Part shown: positions 19,901 to 28,210 of the stretch, one piece after another
Layout of the letters: each line of letters starts with the position of its first letter
Numbering within the stretch: the stretch's first letter is position 1
Assembly: GCA_964035575.1 (NCBI GenBank)
Contig: OZ037928.1
Location: forward strand, 1 to 64,000
Direction: 5' to 3'
DNA from: Rhynchopus sp. YZ270_cl-10
Lineage: Eukaryota; Euglenozoa; Diplonemea; Diplonemida; Diplonemidae
DNA length: 64,000 nucleotides
Notes under the pieces: generated by a model
The model's input: the letters and a program-made list of their open reading frames with translations, nothing else
Told to the model about the DNA's origin: nothing
Database searches by the model: none
Made by a program: the position numbers and the translations under genes

Positions 19901-22900
19901 GGTTCCACGGCCCCTGCACTGCGGCGTCCAAACCGGTCCATGTCCTCTGCAGACGGTGCCACATCTACCTCCACACACGGCTCCCGCTTCAGGGTGGCAA
20001 TCCCTACACACATAGCACCCCGCTCCAGAAAGGAAGATGCGACCTTTTTCTGGTACGCCACCGCAATGCTCTCCCGGATGCGCAACTCTGCCGACCCTGT
20101 CAGGTGCGACGTCTGTCCCGTCGTCAGGCCTCCAAGCTGCGCAATCAAGAGGTTCGCCTCGTCGCCTGCACCCCCGAAGGCTTCAAACACAATAGGGGAG
20201 AACTTGGTGTTGATCTTGTTCAAATCCCGCTCGTGCTTCTCCCGTTTGACCTGGCCCTGGTTCTTCGCCGACCAGCCCACAAACTTCGAGGCCCCTGTTC
20301 TGTAGGAAGGCAAGGTGGGGCACACGTGGGTGATGTCCAAACAACGAGGTCCATTTTCCGCCACTCCTACTGGGAGGTAGACGTCGCCTGGCCGCTTCTT
20401 CGACTCCAAATCCACTCTCACGGTCTCCTCCAAAGCAGGGTCCAAGCCCGCCCCTTGAGCCGCTCTGTACACCGAATCCCGCAAGGCGTTGTGGCGGGCG
20501 ACGCGGTGTTTGGAGTAGGGGCAGCCAAAGGTGTGGTCGCCAAAGGAGTCCATGACAACCCTTTTCTGCCCCCCCTGACATGCCGAGCAAGTCGTTCCCT
20601 CCGCATGGATGGCCACCCCTAGTCGGAAACGGGTCACAACCGCAAAGTCCGCTGAAGACATCTGGTTCCTTGCTGAGGGTGTCGCCGTGAGGTACGTCCC
20701 AGAAAGCGGCAGGAGAAGGGACTTCATCCGTGCTCGGTCTCGCATGCAGAGCTGTTGCATCAACTTGTCTGCCTGGGCGTCAATCACCGCAGATGACAGA
20801 CTCTGCTGCTCCAGGATCTTCTTCGGCTGAGCCCTGTCCACGTGAAACGCCACCGGTACCCTGGAGTTGTACTCCTCAGCCGCGCTGTTCCATCTCTCCT
20901 CATCCCAGGTGAAGGCAGGGTCCAAGGCCTGCGACAGTTGCAGGTTCCCTGACTGAGAGGCGAGGGACGCAGCCGTCCGATGGTCCACTGTGCGACGGAT
21001 ACCCAGCCCCCCAAGCGCCACAGGAAGCGCCGCCTGCGCCCTTGCCAACTCCGGCAGCGCCCCATCCGGGTCATGCAGAAGCGCAGCCAGGCACCTGTCA
21101 ATCAGGTCGTCAAAGGCCGTCAGGTACTCCGCGCACTGTGGGATCCCCCGCATGTAGAACACCATGCGGCAGTAGCCTTCGCAGTATCTCAGTACGTAGA
21201 AGGCTGCCTGGGAGTCCCCGAGGTCCACAAGGGCTTCCAGGTTGCGGCGGGAATCGTCCACCTTCCGGGCCATGTACTCCTCGCAGAAAGCCGCAGACCC
21301 AATGGGGATGCCCAAGAAATCGAACCCATCCACATCCAACAGCCGAAACCCGCCTTCACCCATGGCGTCCTGTCCACCCTCGTTCAACGTGAACCCCACG
21401 GCCTCGAGATCCTCCTTGGAGACGCCACCAGTGGAGATGAGCTCACACTTGTTCGCGTTCACCTCCAACCCCAGTTCGGAGCTACGAGTGCACAGAACCT
21501 GGTACGCCTCAAAAACCGCCTTAGGGGACCCCCGCAGAGAGCCGTCATCGAGGTACCACAAAGTCCCATCCAGGCCTGGGTGCCCCTTCAGCTCTAGCGC
21601 CATCTGGTGGATGGTCAGGGAGAAGAGAAGCGGGCCCAAGGGATCTCCTTGTTGAGCTCCGCGCTGTGACCTTATGGTATCTCCACCATAAAACAGGCTG
21701 GAGGGCTCCAGGTAACACCATCGCACCCATGGGGCCAGCTCGGGGAGGTTGGCGTCGACCGCTCTTAGCATCGACAGGCGGTCTACGCAGTTGAACGCGT
21801 TACGGTAGTCAATTTTCAAAATGACTTTACCTTTTCCGCGGTTGCGCACGGCGTACTGCGAGATAACATCAGTCGCCACTGCCGCCCCCCTTGCCGTTGC
21901 CACCCCCACCTGGTTCCCTCGAAGAAGAAGCGTCCTAGCAGGCACCCGCACTCGCGCCGACAGAATCTTTCCCACCAGTCTGCGGAGAGTGTCCCCAACC
22001 GCAATCGGTCGCACGTCCTCCTCCAGGCCCGGCCCCTTTGCAGGCTTCCGGAGAGCCACCAAGTTAGCGCCGGCGAAGAACTCAGCCACCTCCACTGGAG
22101 CATTTCCTCGTGCCAAAGACGTCAACACTGCGGCCAGCGCTGCCAAAGTGCCCTTAGCCCGCCTCTGTAGGCAAAGTGTACGAAGGTGCGCGCCCGTCAC
22201 GTTCGAGGGACCCGCCGCCGATGACTTCGGCATGCTCCGCAGGGCCTTCATCACCTCCACCACTGTCACCGGTGGGACCTCCTGAGGCTGGGGCCAATCC
22301 GCCTGCTCCAGGGCCTTGGAGTCGGCAGCGGCTGGGTGCTTCGTCTGAAGCTTTTCCAGCGTCGCCGGTGTCTGTGGGGCGAGGCCGTCGCTGGTAGCGC
22401 AAGACATGGCCTGGCTCGGGAGTCCTGCTCTCGCTTTGGCGATGGTGCGCTTCCGTCTCCCTTCGTCAGTGTCCTCATCCGACCACCCAGAGGGCCTTGG
22501 CTTCCGCTCCTCTACCGTTTGCTCCCACAGGGCGACATACTGGCCAGCCTTCCAAGCCTCCAAGTCCTTCCCCCAAGTGCTCGTCAAACGTCGCTCCTGG
22601 TCCTTGCCCCCTCGTTCTGTCCGTGTCCGGTGCAACACAGTGAAGAACAGTGCAAGGCGCTTCCAGGCCACCTCGTCTTGGTACTCAAGGATGTCCATAA
22701 GAACCCTCAGGAAGAGCTCGCTGTACAGCTGCAGGTGTTTGTCTGGGCACCCGCCCTTCAGCTGGATCCTGGTGGTCCCCATGACTTCAAAGGAGGGGAG
22801 GTCATCCTGATCTGTCAGCATTCCTCGACTGGAGGGAGACGGAGCGGTGAAGCCTTCTTCGCCAAAGTGCACCGTACAGGTGTTGCAGACCTCCTTGCTC

Positions 22901-25320
22901 TGCGGCAATAGCATGTCGCACTGATCGTTCGCACAGCGCGACATGCCCAAGTGGCCCAACAGCTCGTCGGGGATGTACGCTCCATCCGCCTGGTGGCGAC
23001 GCATGTGCTGCAGCAAGCCCTTACGAGACAGGCCCCCGACCGCATCACTCGAAGACAAAATTCCCGCTCTGCATCCATCAAAGGGGCAGAACACCCGATC
23101 CGCATTGATGTGTCCCAGCTTGGTAGCCAGGGGGGCGGTGGTGGTGGTGTTGGTGGGGATGATGCCATCCAAATGCGCTGTGTCCAGCACTGCCTGCCGA
23201 GCCTCCTTCCTCATCTTCTCTGCCATCCCCTCCTTGGTCTTCCCCACCTCCGGGACAAGCTCCACTGCCTCAAAGTGAGAGTCACAGAGAGCGATGACGA
23301 CCGTGGGAAGTTTCGCTTGGAAGCTCTCCGCGTACGACTTGGCGACTCTTTTGCTACCAGGGGTGATGCGCACGAGGGGGTTCTCTTCCGACGCCTGCAC
23401 CACCACGATGTTGATGCGGGATGCTGTCGCGGTGAGCTGAAGCCCCAAGTGGTTGAGGTGGGCCTCGCCGGTCACACCATTGGCAAACTCCGTCATGGCC
23501 TCCTGCGACCCCAGCACCTGCACCAGGCGGTTCGACACCTCCACTGCTGTGTCATACAGCTGCTTGCGCATTGCCCTCACGTCCGGCTGCGTGTCGTGGT
23601 CCCAGAGGTGTAGTGCCACATAACCACAATCATTTGTGGACACGTTGGGGATGCGTTTAGCTCCAAACTTCGCCAGAGTCGCGTCCACAGACACCGCTTG
23701 CTCTGTATACGCAGGAGCGTTCACGTTTGCGCACCCACCGGTCAACGCAAACGGGGACAAGCTGATCGGGTGCTCCGGATCAGCAGGGGCAGGGCGCAGG
23801 TCCCAGGGCGTCACCGCTCGCCACAACAACGACAGCAAGACCAGTAGGGACACCACCAGCATGCCAAATGCCATCCCGATCCTACGAGTCCACCTGCGTG
23901 CTGCCACACGGCGCACCTCCAAGAGAAGAACCCAGCCAAGTGGGCGCGCGACGCCGACCAGTGCCACAAAACCCGCCAAACAACCACCTGCGGACCATGC
24001 AACCCACACCCACTCGGCTGCACACACCGACAACTGACCCACCCCCATCACACTGGCCCTCACCAAGCTGGCAGCCACTCGGATCCCTCCGGTCCATCGG
24101 CGCACTCGCTCGCTCGCCCCTTCCAGCCACCGCCATCCTCTCCGAACGCGGCACAGTCCCCGCAGCACACCCACCCCCAGCACCTCCGCGTCCCGAAAAA
24201 GCGCGCAACCCAAAACATGTGGCGCTGACCTCCCAAGCTCAGACCCCACAAAAACCAGAACCCAGATGGCCACACACTGCAAAGCACCTCTCAACGCATC
24301 GGCGACCCTGATCCTGCGGAAAACTGGGTGCGCTGCCGGAGAGGGCGGACGATTGCAGGGCGCCTTGCGCCGACGGAGCCTGCCCGCCTGTGACTTGGTC
24401 CAGTTCAAGGACCGGTGTCCTCGTCGCGTCCTCCTGGTCCTCCTGCCCACTAGCCACAAAATGAGATGACTGAGGGTAGGGGCGCGTCTGTCCTTCCACA
24501 GATCCAGGACCGCGAACGACACAAACACTCCCCACTCAGGTGCCTCGACTACCCAGCAGGGGTCAGGTTGACGCAAGGAGGTGAAGACCTCCCAGAGGTT
24601 GCACCACCAGTCGAACCAAAACTCTATCTGTACACACCCCTTTTGCCACACCCGCATCATCACACAGCCACTCTGTCCTTCTCGCCCCTCAAGGCTGACC
24701 CCGAACACCAGCATACCTCGCTCACCACCCCCTAAGTTGTTGTTGCTGCGTCTGCTGTTGATGTTGGTGCTGCTGTTGGACCTGCTGTTGGAACTGCTGC
24801 TGCAGAAGTCTATGGAACTGCTGTTAAAACTGCTGTTAAGCCTGCTGTTGGAACTGCTGTTGGACCTGCCGTTAGAGCTGCTGCCGCAGAAGTCCTTGGA
24901 ACTGCTGATGAAACTGCTGTTGTGCCTGCTGTTGTGCCTGTTGCTGGAACTGCTTTTGGAAACGCTGTTGGAACTGCTGCTGCAGAAGCCATTGGAACTG
25001 CTGTTTAAACTGCTGTTGTGCCTGCTGTTGTGCCTGCTGTTGGAACCGCTGCTGCTGAAGCCTTTGGAACTGCTGGTGAAAAAGCTGTAGAGCCTGCTGT
25101 TGGAACTGCTGCTGTAAAGGCCTTTGGAACTGCTGCTGCTGCACACCAGGGGTGATACTGGGACCCCACCCAGGACTCCGAAGATTTCGTTTTTGCTGCT
25201 ATCACAGTTGCAGCCACTGATGTGGTTGGGCATACATTGCCTCTTTTTGGGGATATCATGGGGGGAAGGGGGGTGTGGGTTGTTATGACAACAGTTCTTT
25301 ACTTTGTTGCCTCCACACAC
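16999..25320 (-). CDS. LINE polyprotein, copy 2, uninterrupted
   Basis: The frame is open for 2,773 codons. The first ~230 codons read through a Ser/Asn-rich translation of the 5' minisatellite and are probably leader; the real start is not determinable. Homology with copy 1 begins at EFWFDWWCNLWEV. An N-terminal region with hydrophobic stretches (for example GMLVVSLLVLLSLLW) precedes OTU-1. Then follow zinc fingers, RT with YLDDG, RLE with RPGDVYLP, OTU-2 with AGDCAFEAL and GHYEPL, the Cys-rich module and the coiled coil. Next come an acidic linker (EEMDDDEQEQEEDLD) absent from copy 1, and the conserved C-terminal domain with a poly-Ser tail and basic end. All catalytic residues expected for RT and both OTU domains are present. 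The likely job is target-primed reverse transcription; the OTU domains may remove ubiquitin or process the polyprotein, which is inference. Confidence 0.85.
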   Translation of the reverse strand: MCGGNKVKNCCHNNPHPPSPHDIPKKRQCMPNHISGCNCDSSKNEIFGVLGGVPVSPLVCSSSSSKGLYSSSSNSRLYSFFTSSSKGFSSSGSNSRHNSRHNSSLNSSSNGFCSSSSNSVSKSSSSNRHNSRHNSSFISSSKDFCGSSSNGRSNSSSNSRLNSSFNSSSIDFCSSSSNSRSNSSTNINSRRSNNNLGGGERGMLVFGVSLEGREGQSGCVMMRVWQKGCVQIEFWFDWWCNLWEVFTSLRQPDPCWVVEAPEWGVFVSFAVLDLWKDRRAPTLSHLILWLVGRRTRRTRRGHRSLNWTKSQAGRLRRRKAPCNRPPSPAAHPVFRRIRVADALRGALQCVAIWVLVFVGSELGRSAPHVLGCALFRDAEVLGVGVLRGLCRVRRGWRWLEGASERVRRWTGGIRVAASLVRASVMGVGQLSVCAAEWVWVAWSAGGCLAGFVALVGVARPLGWVLLLEVRRVAARRWTRRIGMAFGMLVVSLLVLLSLLWRAVTPWDLRPAPADPEHPISLSPFALTGGCANVNAPAYTEQAVSVDATLAKFGAKRIPNVSTNDCGYVALHLWDHDTQPDVRAMRKQLYDTAVEVSNRLVQVLGSQEAMTEFANGVTGEAHLNHLGLQLTATASRINIVVVQASEENPLVRITPGSKRVAKSYAESFQAKLPTVVIALCDSHFEAVELVPEVGKTKEGMAEKMRKEARQAVLDTAHLDGIIPTNTTTTAPLATKLGHINADRVFCPFDGCRAGILSSSDAVGGLSRKGLLQHMRRHQADGAYIPDELLGHLGMSRCANDQCDMLLPQSKEVCNTCTVHFGEEGFTAPSPSSRGMLTDQDDLPSFEVMGTTRIQLKGGCPDKHLQLYSELFLRVLMDILEYQDEVAWKRLALFFTVLHRTRTERGGKDQERRLTSTWGKDLEAWKAGQYVALWEQTVEERKPRPSGWSDEDTDEGRRKRTIAKARAGLPSQAMSCATSDGLAPQTPATLEKLQTKHPAAADSKALEQADWPQPQEVPPVTVVEVMKALRSMPKSSAAGPSNVTGAHLRTLCLQRRAKGTLAALAAVLTSLARGNAPVEVAEFFAGANLVALRKPAKGPGLEEDVRPIAVGDTLRRLVGKILSARVRVPARTLLLRGNQVGVATARGAAVATDVISQYAVRNRGKGKVILKIDYRNAFNCVDRLSMLRAVDANLPELAPWVRWCYLEPSSLFYGGDTIRSQRGAQQGDPLGPLLFSLTIHQMALELKGHPGLDGTLWYLDDGSLRGSPKAVFEAYQVLCTRSSELGLEVNANKCELISTGGVSKEDLEAVGFTLNEGGQDAMGEGGFRLLDVDGFDFLGIPIGSAAFCEEYMARKVDDSRRNLEALVDLGDSQAAFYVLRYCEGYCRMVFYMRGIPQCAEYLTAFDDLIDRCLAALLHDPDGALPELARAQAALPVALGGLGIRRTVDHRTAASLASQSGNLQLSQALDPAFTWDEERWNSAAEEYNSRVPVAFHVDRAQPKKILEQQSLSSAVIDAQADKLMQQLCMRDRARMKSLLLPLSGTYLTATPSARNQMSSADFAVVTRFRLGVAIHAEGTTCSACQGGQKRVVMDSFGDHTFGCPYSKHRVARHNALRDSVYRAAQGAGLDPALEETVRVDLESKKRPGDVYLPVGVAENGPRCLDITHVCPTLPSYRTGASKFVGWSAKNQGQVKREKHERDLNKINTKFSPIVFEAFGGAGDEANLLIAQLGGLTTGQTSHLTGSAELRIRESIAVAYQKKVASSFLERGAMCVGIATLKREPCVEVDVAPSAEDMDRFGRRSAGAVEPLCDDANPDDDMSRPAPDRSEEQQGKRKRDVKPDHVEPPRKRTGRFDSATVIPEGPGLDVVREWEFLRECPAAQRPRATEQAAKLGASKVTWSFVAGDCAFEALLFATGRTDLSVEGLRQAAVKKVQGRADLSSAAVPNFGVWQRLMTSGDRGDERTWADAIAVAGAGEALEVSVVILNEFARPSLMVPRKRPKAVVLLLHSGDQDAADGSGSIPGHYEPLTMDPALQQHILSFEATGGKGECQSERPMAFVGAREAEASNTFLQCEQCSKLFDASDAHFCCHTCGGLACLHCAQGSKHCPLSQIGRAEYFSALSFLHSNVPAQAASAEGSGDPPPKRAPSPAVPAPEGEDVEEVDTPMAGEEGQQAEQKQQKHEKQRKQQKQQQQKADQEKKEALQRASDAWQQALEVRREHRRSWGPDLAALRGTFGDRQQELSRFLEEQNVRLDQAKAADRHRVEELTARHKRELAEDAKKMHAQYLEDCDRHPEAGESLRAEYDRQRCERHYAIAAKHESEQKATTLLLTAVNLSRQLEAERMVAYGRCFGVVCEGRLFLPCHAVRRAVGDDPEGLEPDCVGDWMALFGPQGASPCPGEFLYCWATQQPWSGNGEGDGDCPESVVARQAVRKIAGEAGYCDTWGKTSAVIVVREGRVSWGTPSRDQLEEEVGRQAEVADTEVRVKVEEMDDDEQEQEEDLDTAMEGADRSLSLSVEGIPDQKKQARVRELLRAQSEAWMWTEEERTERGGLFPCLTMGSPVPSSVTKWISLFHYRQGEKLDGRPLLSLPLSTATFTQWYEVMKVVGLHEWSVKEKCKAKSTLHALTDNRSSRGQAFAAESTRRENEARAAREGIGRQPQASSSSSSSSTSAGRGTTTSIAQPAVSTSSSSSSAGRGNATSSAQPAPSPAPKGPQRHAAQGRSNTSNVFTDAVAQATQHVLSPQEVQRGRNGRGGGQKGRQSGGRKGKKGNKKN
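24738..25140 (-). repeat. LINE 5' leader minisatellite (CTGCTGTTGGAACTG type)
   Basis: Imperfect repeats of about 15-30 bp built from GCTGTTGGAACTGCTG and variants with AAGCCTTTGGAACTG fill the 5' part of LINE copy 2. Tandem repeats in LINE 5' UTRs are common. Here they extend the ORF as a Ser/Asn-rich stretch. Confidence 0.8.
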
Positions 25321-25396
25321 GTTTTTGTTGCTGCTATCAAAGCTGCAGCTGCTTGGGTTGTTGGGCTCAAGAGGCCTCTTTTTGGGGTAAAAAACC

Positions 25397-25808
25397 CTAC
25401 TAAAAAGATTATGGAACTTCCTTTTTATTTGTTTGTGTGTTACAGAGGAAACGGCTCACTCAATCCCCTCCTTCTCCTCCCCTCCCCTCCCCAAGACAAA
25501 GCAAAATAAAACTACACCGGTAGACAGAGCAACCCTCCCGTCCCATCCCCTCCCCTTTTCCTTTTGGGAAAAATTGCACTCACATACCACCCTTTTGCTT
25601 ATTTGCAGGGAAGTGTTGGTTGTAGTTGTCCCACATGCTTTCTATTTTAGTGCCACTAACTGTGTTTTCAGGCACTGTCTTGCCAGTACAATAGTAAAGT
25701 GCCCTTGTCTGGACATCTAGCTGTTTACATACTCGCTTGACTAGTAAGTACCCCCTCTGTCACTGGATGTAGATAAAAAAAGCGAGCCTAGGGCTAAGTT
25801 GAACAACA

Positions 25809-25845
<37 letters not shown>
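25397..25845 (+). repeat. Solo LINE 3' end segment (X), split from copy 1 by LINE copy 2
   Basis: This is the same ~450-bp segment as 15506-15957, ending in AACAACACA and about 35 A. It begins exactly with the 13 bp that duplicate at the other side of copy 2. The simplest reading is that copy 1 ended with a tandemly repeated 3' segment and copy 2 landed at the start of the second one. Confidence 0.75.
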
Positions 25846-25846
<1 letters not shown>

Positions 25847-26345
25847 CACCTTTAGCCGCTTTTCGCTTCATGCCCCTCATCTGGCGCACTACTAACGGGG
25901 GACGCCCCATGTAGGCACATCGGTAGGATTTCGTCTTAACATAGTTTTTTGTGTAAAAAAAAATGAACCCCTGTGTAAAAAAAAATGAACCCCTGTGTAA
26001 AAAAAAATGAACCCCTGTGTAAAAAAAAATGAACCCCTGTGTAAAAAAAAATGAACCCCTGTGTAAAAAAAAATGAACCCCTGTGTAAAAAAAAATGAAC
26101 CCCTGTAAAAAAAAATGAACCCCTGTAAAAAAAAATGAACCCCTGTAAAAAAAAATGAACCCCTGTAAAAAAAAATGAACCCCTTGTAAAAAAAAATGAA
26201 CCCCTTGTAAAAAAAAATGAACCCCTTGTAAAAAAAAATGAACCCCTTTGTAAAAAAAAATGAACCCCGTCGTATTGTAAAAAGAAAGCCCCATCCCGCC
26301 CCTTGAACAAAAAAAAGTCGAGCCTAGGGCTAAGTTGAACAACAC

Positions 26346-26383
<38 letters not shown>
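25846..26383 (+). mobile_element. Short non-autonomous element: leader repeats plus LINE tail
   Basis: It starts GCACCTTTAGCCGC and shares its first ~120 bp with 33330-33452 (reverse complement), the 5' side of the RT-less element. Then come about 16 tandem units TGTAAAAAAAAATGAACCCC, about 60 bp of unique text, and GTCGAGCCTAGGGCTAAGTTG with an A-tail of about 37, the same terminal bases as LINE segment X. It therefore has a 5' end of one element and a 3' end of the LINE, with no coding sequence. This is the make-up of a SINE-like or deletion derivative mobilised in trans. Confidence 0.7.
25955..26270 (+). repeat. ATG-bearing leader repeats (plus orientation)
   Basis: About sixteen tandem units of (TG)TGTAAAAAAAAATGAACCCC occur, with the linker shortening stepwise from CTGTG to CCTTTG along the array. 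They are the inverted counterpart of 33107-33350 and part of the short non-autonomous element. Confidence 0.9.
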
Positions 26384-26386
<3 letters not shown>

Positions 26387-26945
26387 TCTGTTTAGCCTTA
26401 CAGCAAATCCTTTAAAAAGGAAAGGCCTTGAGACATAACATAAGAGGGTTTTGAGACAGACAGAGGGGCTCAACAAATAAGACCTTCCAGGACCCAAGTT
26501 TTTTCTAGCCCACAGCAACATAGGTAGAAAGAACATGAGAGGAAGAAGGGACTTACCTGCATGTGAGATGAAGAGGGAAATAGGCAGAGGAGAAGGAGGG
26601 GCTTTTGCACTTCAGGGGTTCTTGATGGTCAGGGCTGGGTTTCTTCTAGGTGGAGATTCCCATGGGTAGACCGAAAAGAGAGAGAGTAGGTTGAAGTGGA
26701 AAAGTTTGGGAGGACAATAAAGACAATAAAGACAATAAAGACAATGTAAAACAGTTGAAAAACAATGACAATAACATACAGACAGACCAAGTGATGACCT
26801 CCCATGCCTCAGGGGCAAGGATGTTCAGCTGGTTCTGGATTAGTTTCCTGAATCTGGAGGGGGGGTGAGCGAATCATACAACCCTTCAGTATGGAAACGG
26901 AGTCTTGGGCAGGCCTGTGAAAAAGAGGAATAATGGAACAAAAGG
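26384..26945 (-). repeat. Repeat fragment related to the left flank of LINE copy 1
   Basis: The minus strand at 26940-26866 equals 6446-6532, and the sequence then continues for some 480 bp that are missing at the first site. AATAAAGAC units repeat at 26713-26740. On the minus strand a TTTCACAG/GCCTG acceptor-like site and an ATGCAG/GTAAGTCCC donor-like site flank about 350 bp, so a spliced non-coding exon is possible. No ORF is found. Confidence 0.5.
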
Positions 26946-27227
26946 ACAAAGGTAGACAATATTAACAAGGGGGTGAATAAAATAAAATATAGAAAATATT
27001 AACAAACTAGACAAGGGGGTGAGGGGTGTGGATTAAAAATGGGGGTTGTGTTTTTGAATTTTCTGTACAAAATTGGATCTGTGCACAGGGGGCATTACCC
27101 CTCTAACAGCAAGGGTAAAGTTGAAAATAAAGGAAAGGAAAGTGCTTCTTTGAGGCACTATGACACTTTGACAATCTATTTTTTGAAAGTAAAGTAAAAA
27201 GAAGTGCATCCTGGTGGCACTTTGACA
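26946..27227. other. Spacer, no gene
   Basis: AT-rich sequence. The 35-bp stretch AAGTGCTTCTTTGAGGCACT (and following) at about 27139-27174 recurs at about 27958-27993, flanking the repeat Y copy between them. Confidence 0.5.
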
Positions 27228-27956
27228 CTTTTTTTTTTTTTTTTTTCTCTTTTATGTACTTGGTCTTTTTTTGTATGTGAGAATAGAAGAAAGGAAAAAG
27301 GAAGAATGGAGTAAACAATAAAGACAATAAAATGAACAGGAAAATGGAAAAGGAAAAAGGAAATGAAAAAATGATGACCAAAAAAGGTCGGTGTTTCAAG
27401 TTTTAGTATAAAAGGTGGGCGGTAAAGTAAAGTAAGTGGCCACTTCCTCCTAAACAAAACAAGAAACTGCATCGTGTGTTTGTTTTTTATTCTTTTTAAT
27501 CAATTTGAATACACAGGCGTCACACTTATGGGGCAAAAAAAGGAAAAAAAGAAGACCTAATCCTCCTTACTTAAAAGAAGGGAAGGGAGAATAAAAAACA
27601 CACGTGCCCATTGTTTCGTTGTCTGCAGGATGTCTTGTTTTAGTGCCTCACCTGGAAAAAGAAAAATGGATTCCACTCAGTAAAAATAGCACACCTGTTG
27701 AACACACGTCAGGCCAGGAACAGAAGAAAAGCAAACGCTTCCACGAATGGAAGCAAAAGAAAAGTGTGGTGAAAAAACCCTTTTGGCCAAGGTGGTCTTG
27801 ACTCTCTGTCTACATACTTTGGGGATGCATGAAAAAATGAAACTAGATGATAGATAACAAGGAGTGTGCGAGAGTGGCCCTTCTCCAAGCTAAACAAAAA
27901 GCAAACACCCTCCACCCATCTGATCCCGCCCACAAACACAAACAATCACGACAGAA
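27228..27956 (-). repeat. Repeat Y, minus copy, with A-tail
   Basis: About 730 bp on the minus strand run from GATTGTTTGTGTTTGTGGGC to an A-run (plus-strand T-run at 27228-27246). A second copy, roughly 90% similar by eye, lies at 33572-34297 on plus. Both contain TTTATTGTCTTTATTGTC and end near CCAAGTACA(T)AAAA plus A-run. The minus copy is flanked by an identical 35-bp direct repeat. The features suit a retroposed non-LTR element; no ORF is seen. Confidence 0.65.
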
Positions 27957-28210
27957 AACAAAAAGTGCTTCTTTGAGGCACTATGACACTTTGACACTGG
28001 CAGACATTCTATTCTATTGTGTCTACTGTTTCTATTCTAAATTCTAAAACACTGGCTGGGCGACCTCCTGGGAACACCTCACACAAAAATCAAAATGATA
28101 AATGACAAAATAAAAATGGGGAAAACCACGTTTTCGTACACATATTCTTTGCTTTGCTTTGCATTGTTTTGGTTTGCTTAGTTTGGTGTTGTTTTCTTTG
28201 TATCTCTTGT
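27957..28210 (-). other. Region downstream of the endonuclease-OTU ORF
   Basis: Non-coding on inspection. It is probably the 3' UTR of the element encoding the ORF that ends at 28211; its true 3' end is not resolved because repeat Y lies next to it. Confidence 0.45.

Larger units (their letters stand above)
15971..25396 (-). mobile_element. LINE copy 2, apparently full length, inverted relative to copy 1
   Basis: About 9.4 kb are bounded by the direct repeat CTACTAAAAAGAT on both sides, with an A-tail (T-run 15971-16014 on plus) at the 3' end. The 5' end (from 25396) contains a doubled ~65-bp block (25188-25250, 25320-25390) and a CTGCTGTTGGAACTG-type minisatellite (24738-25140). It differs from copy 1 by scattered substitutions and lacks the deletion and the 3' UTR insert found there. 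The ORF is uninterrupted, so this copy looks intact. Confidence 0.88.
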
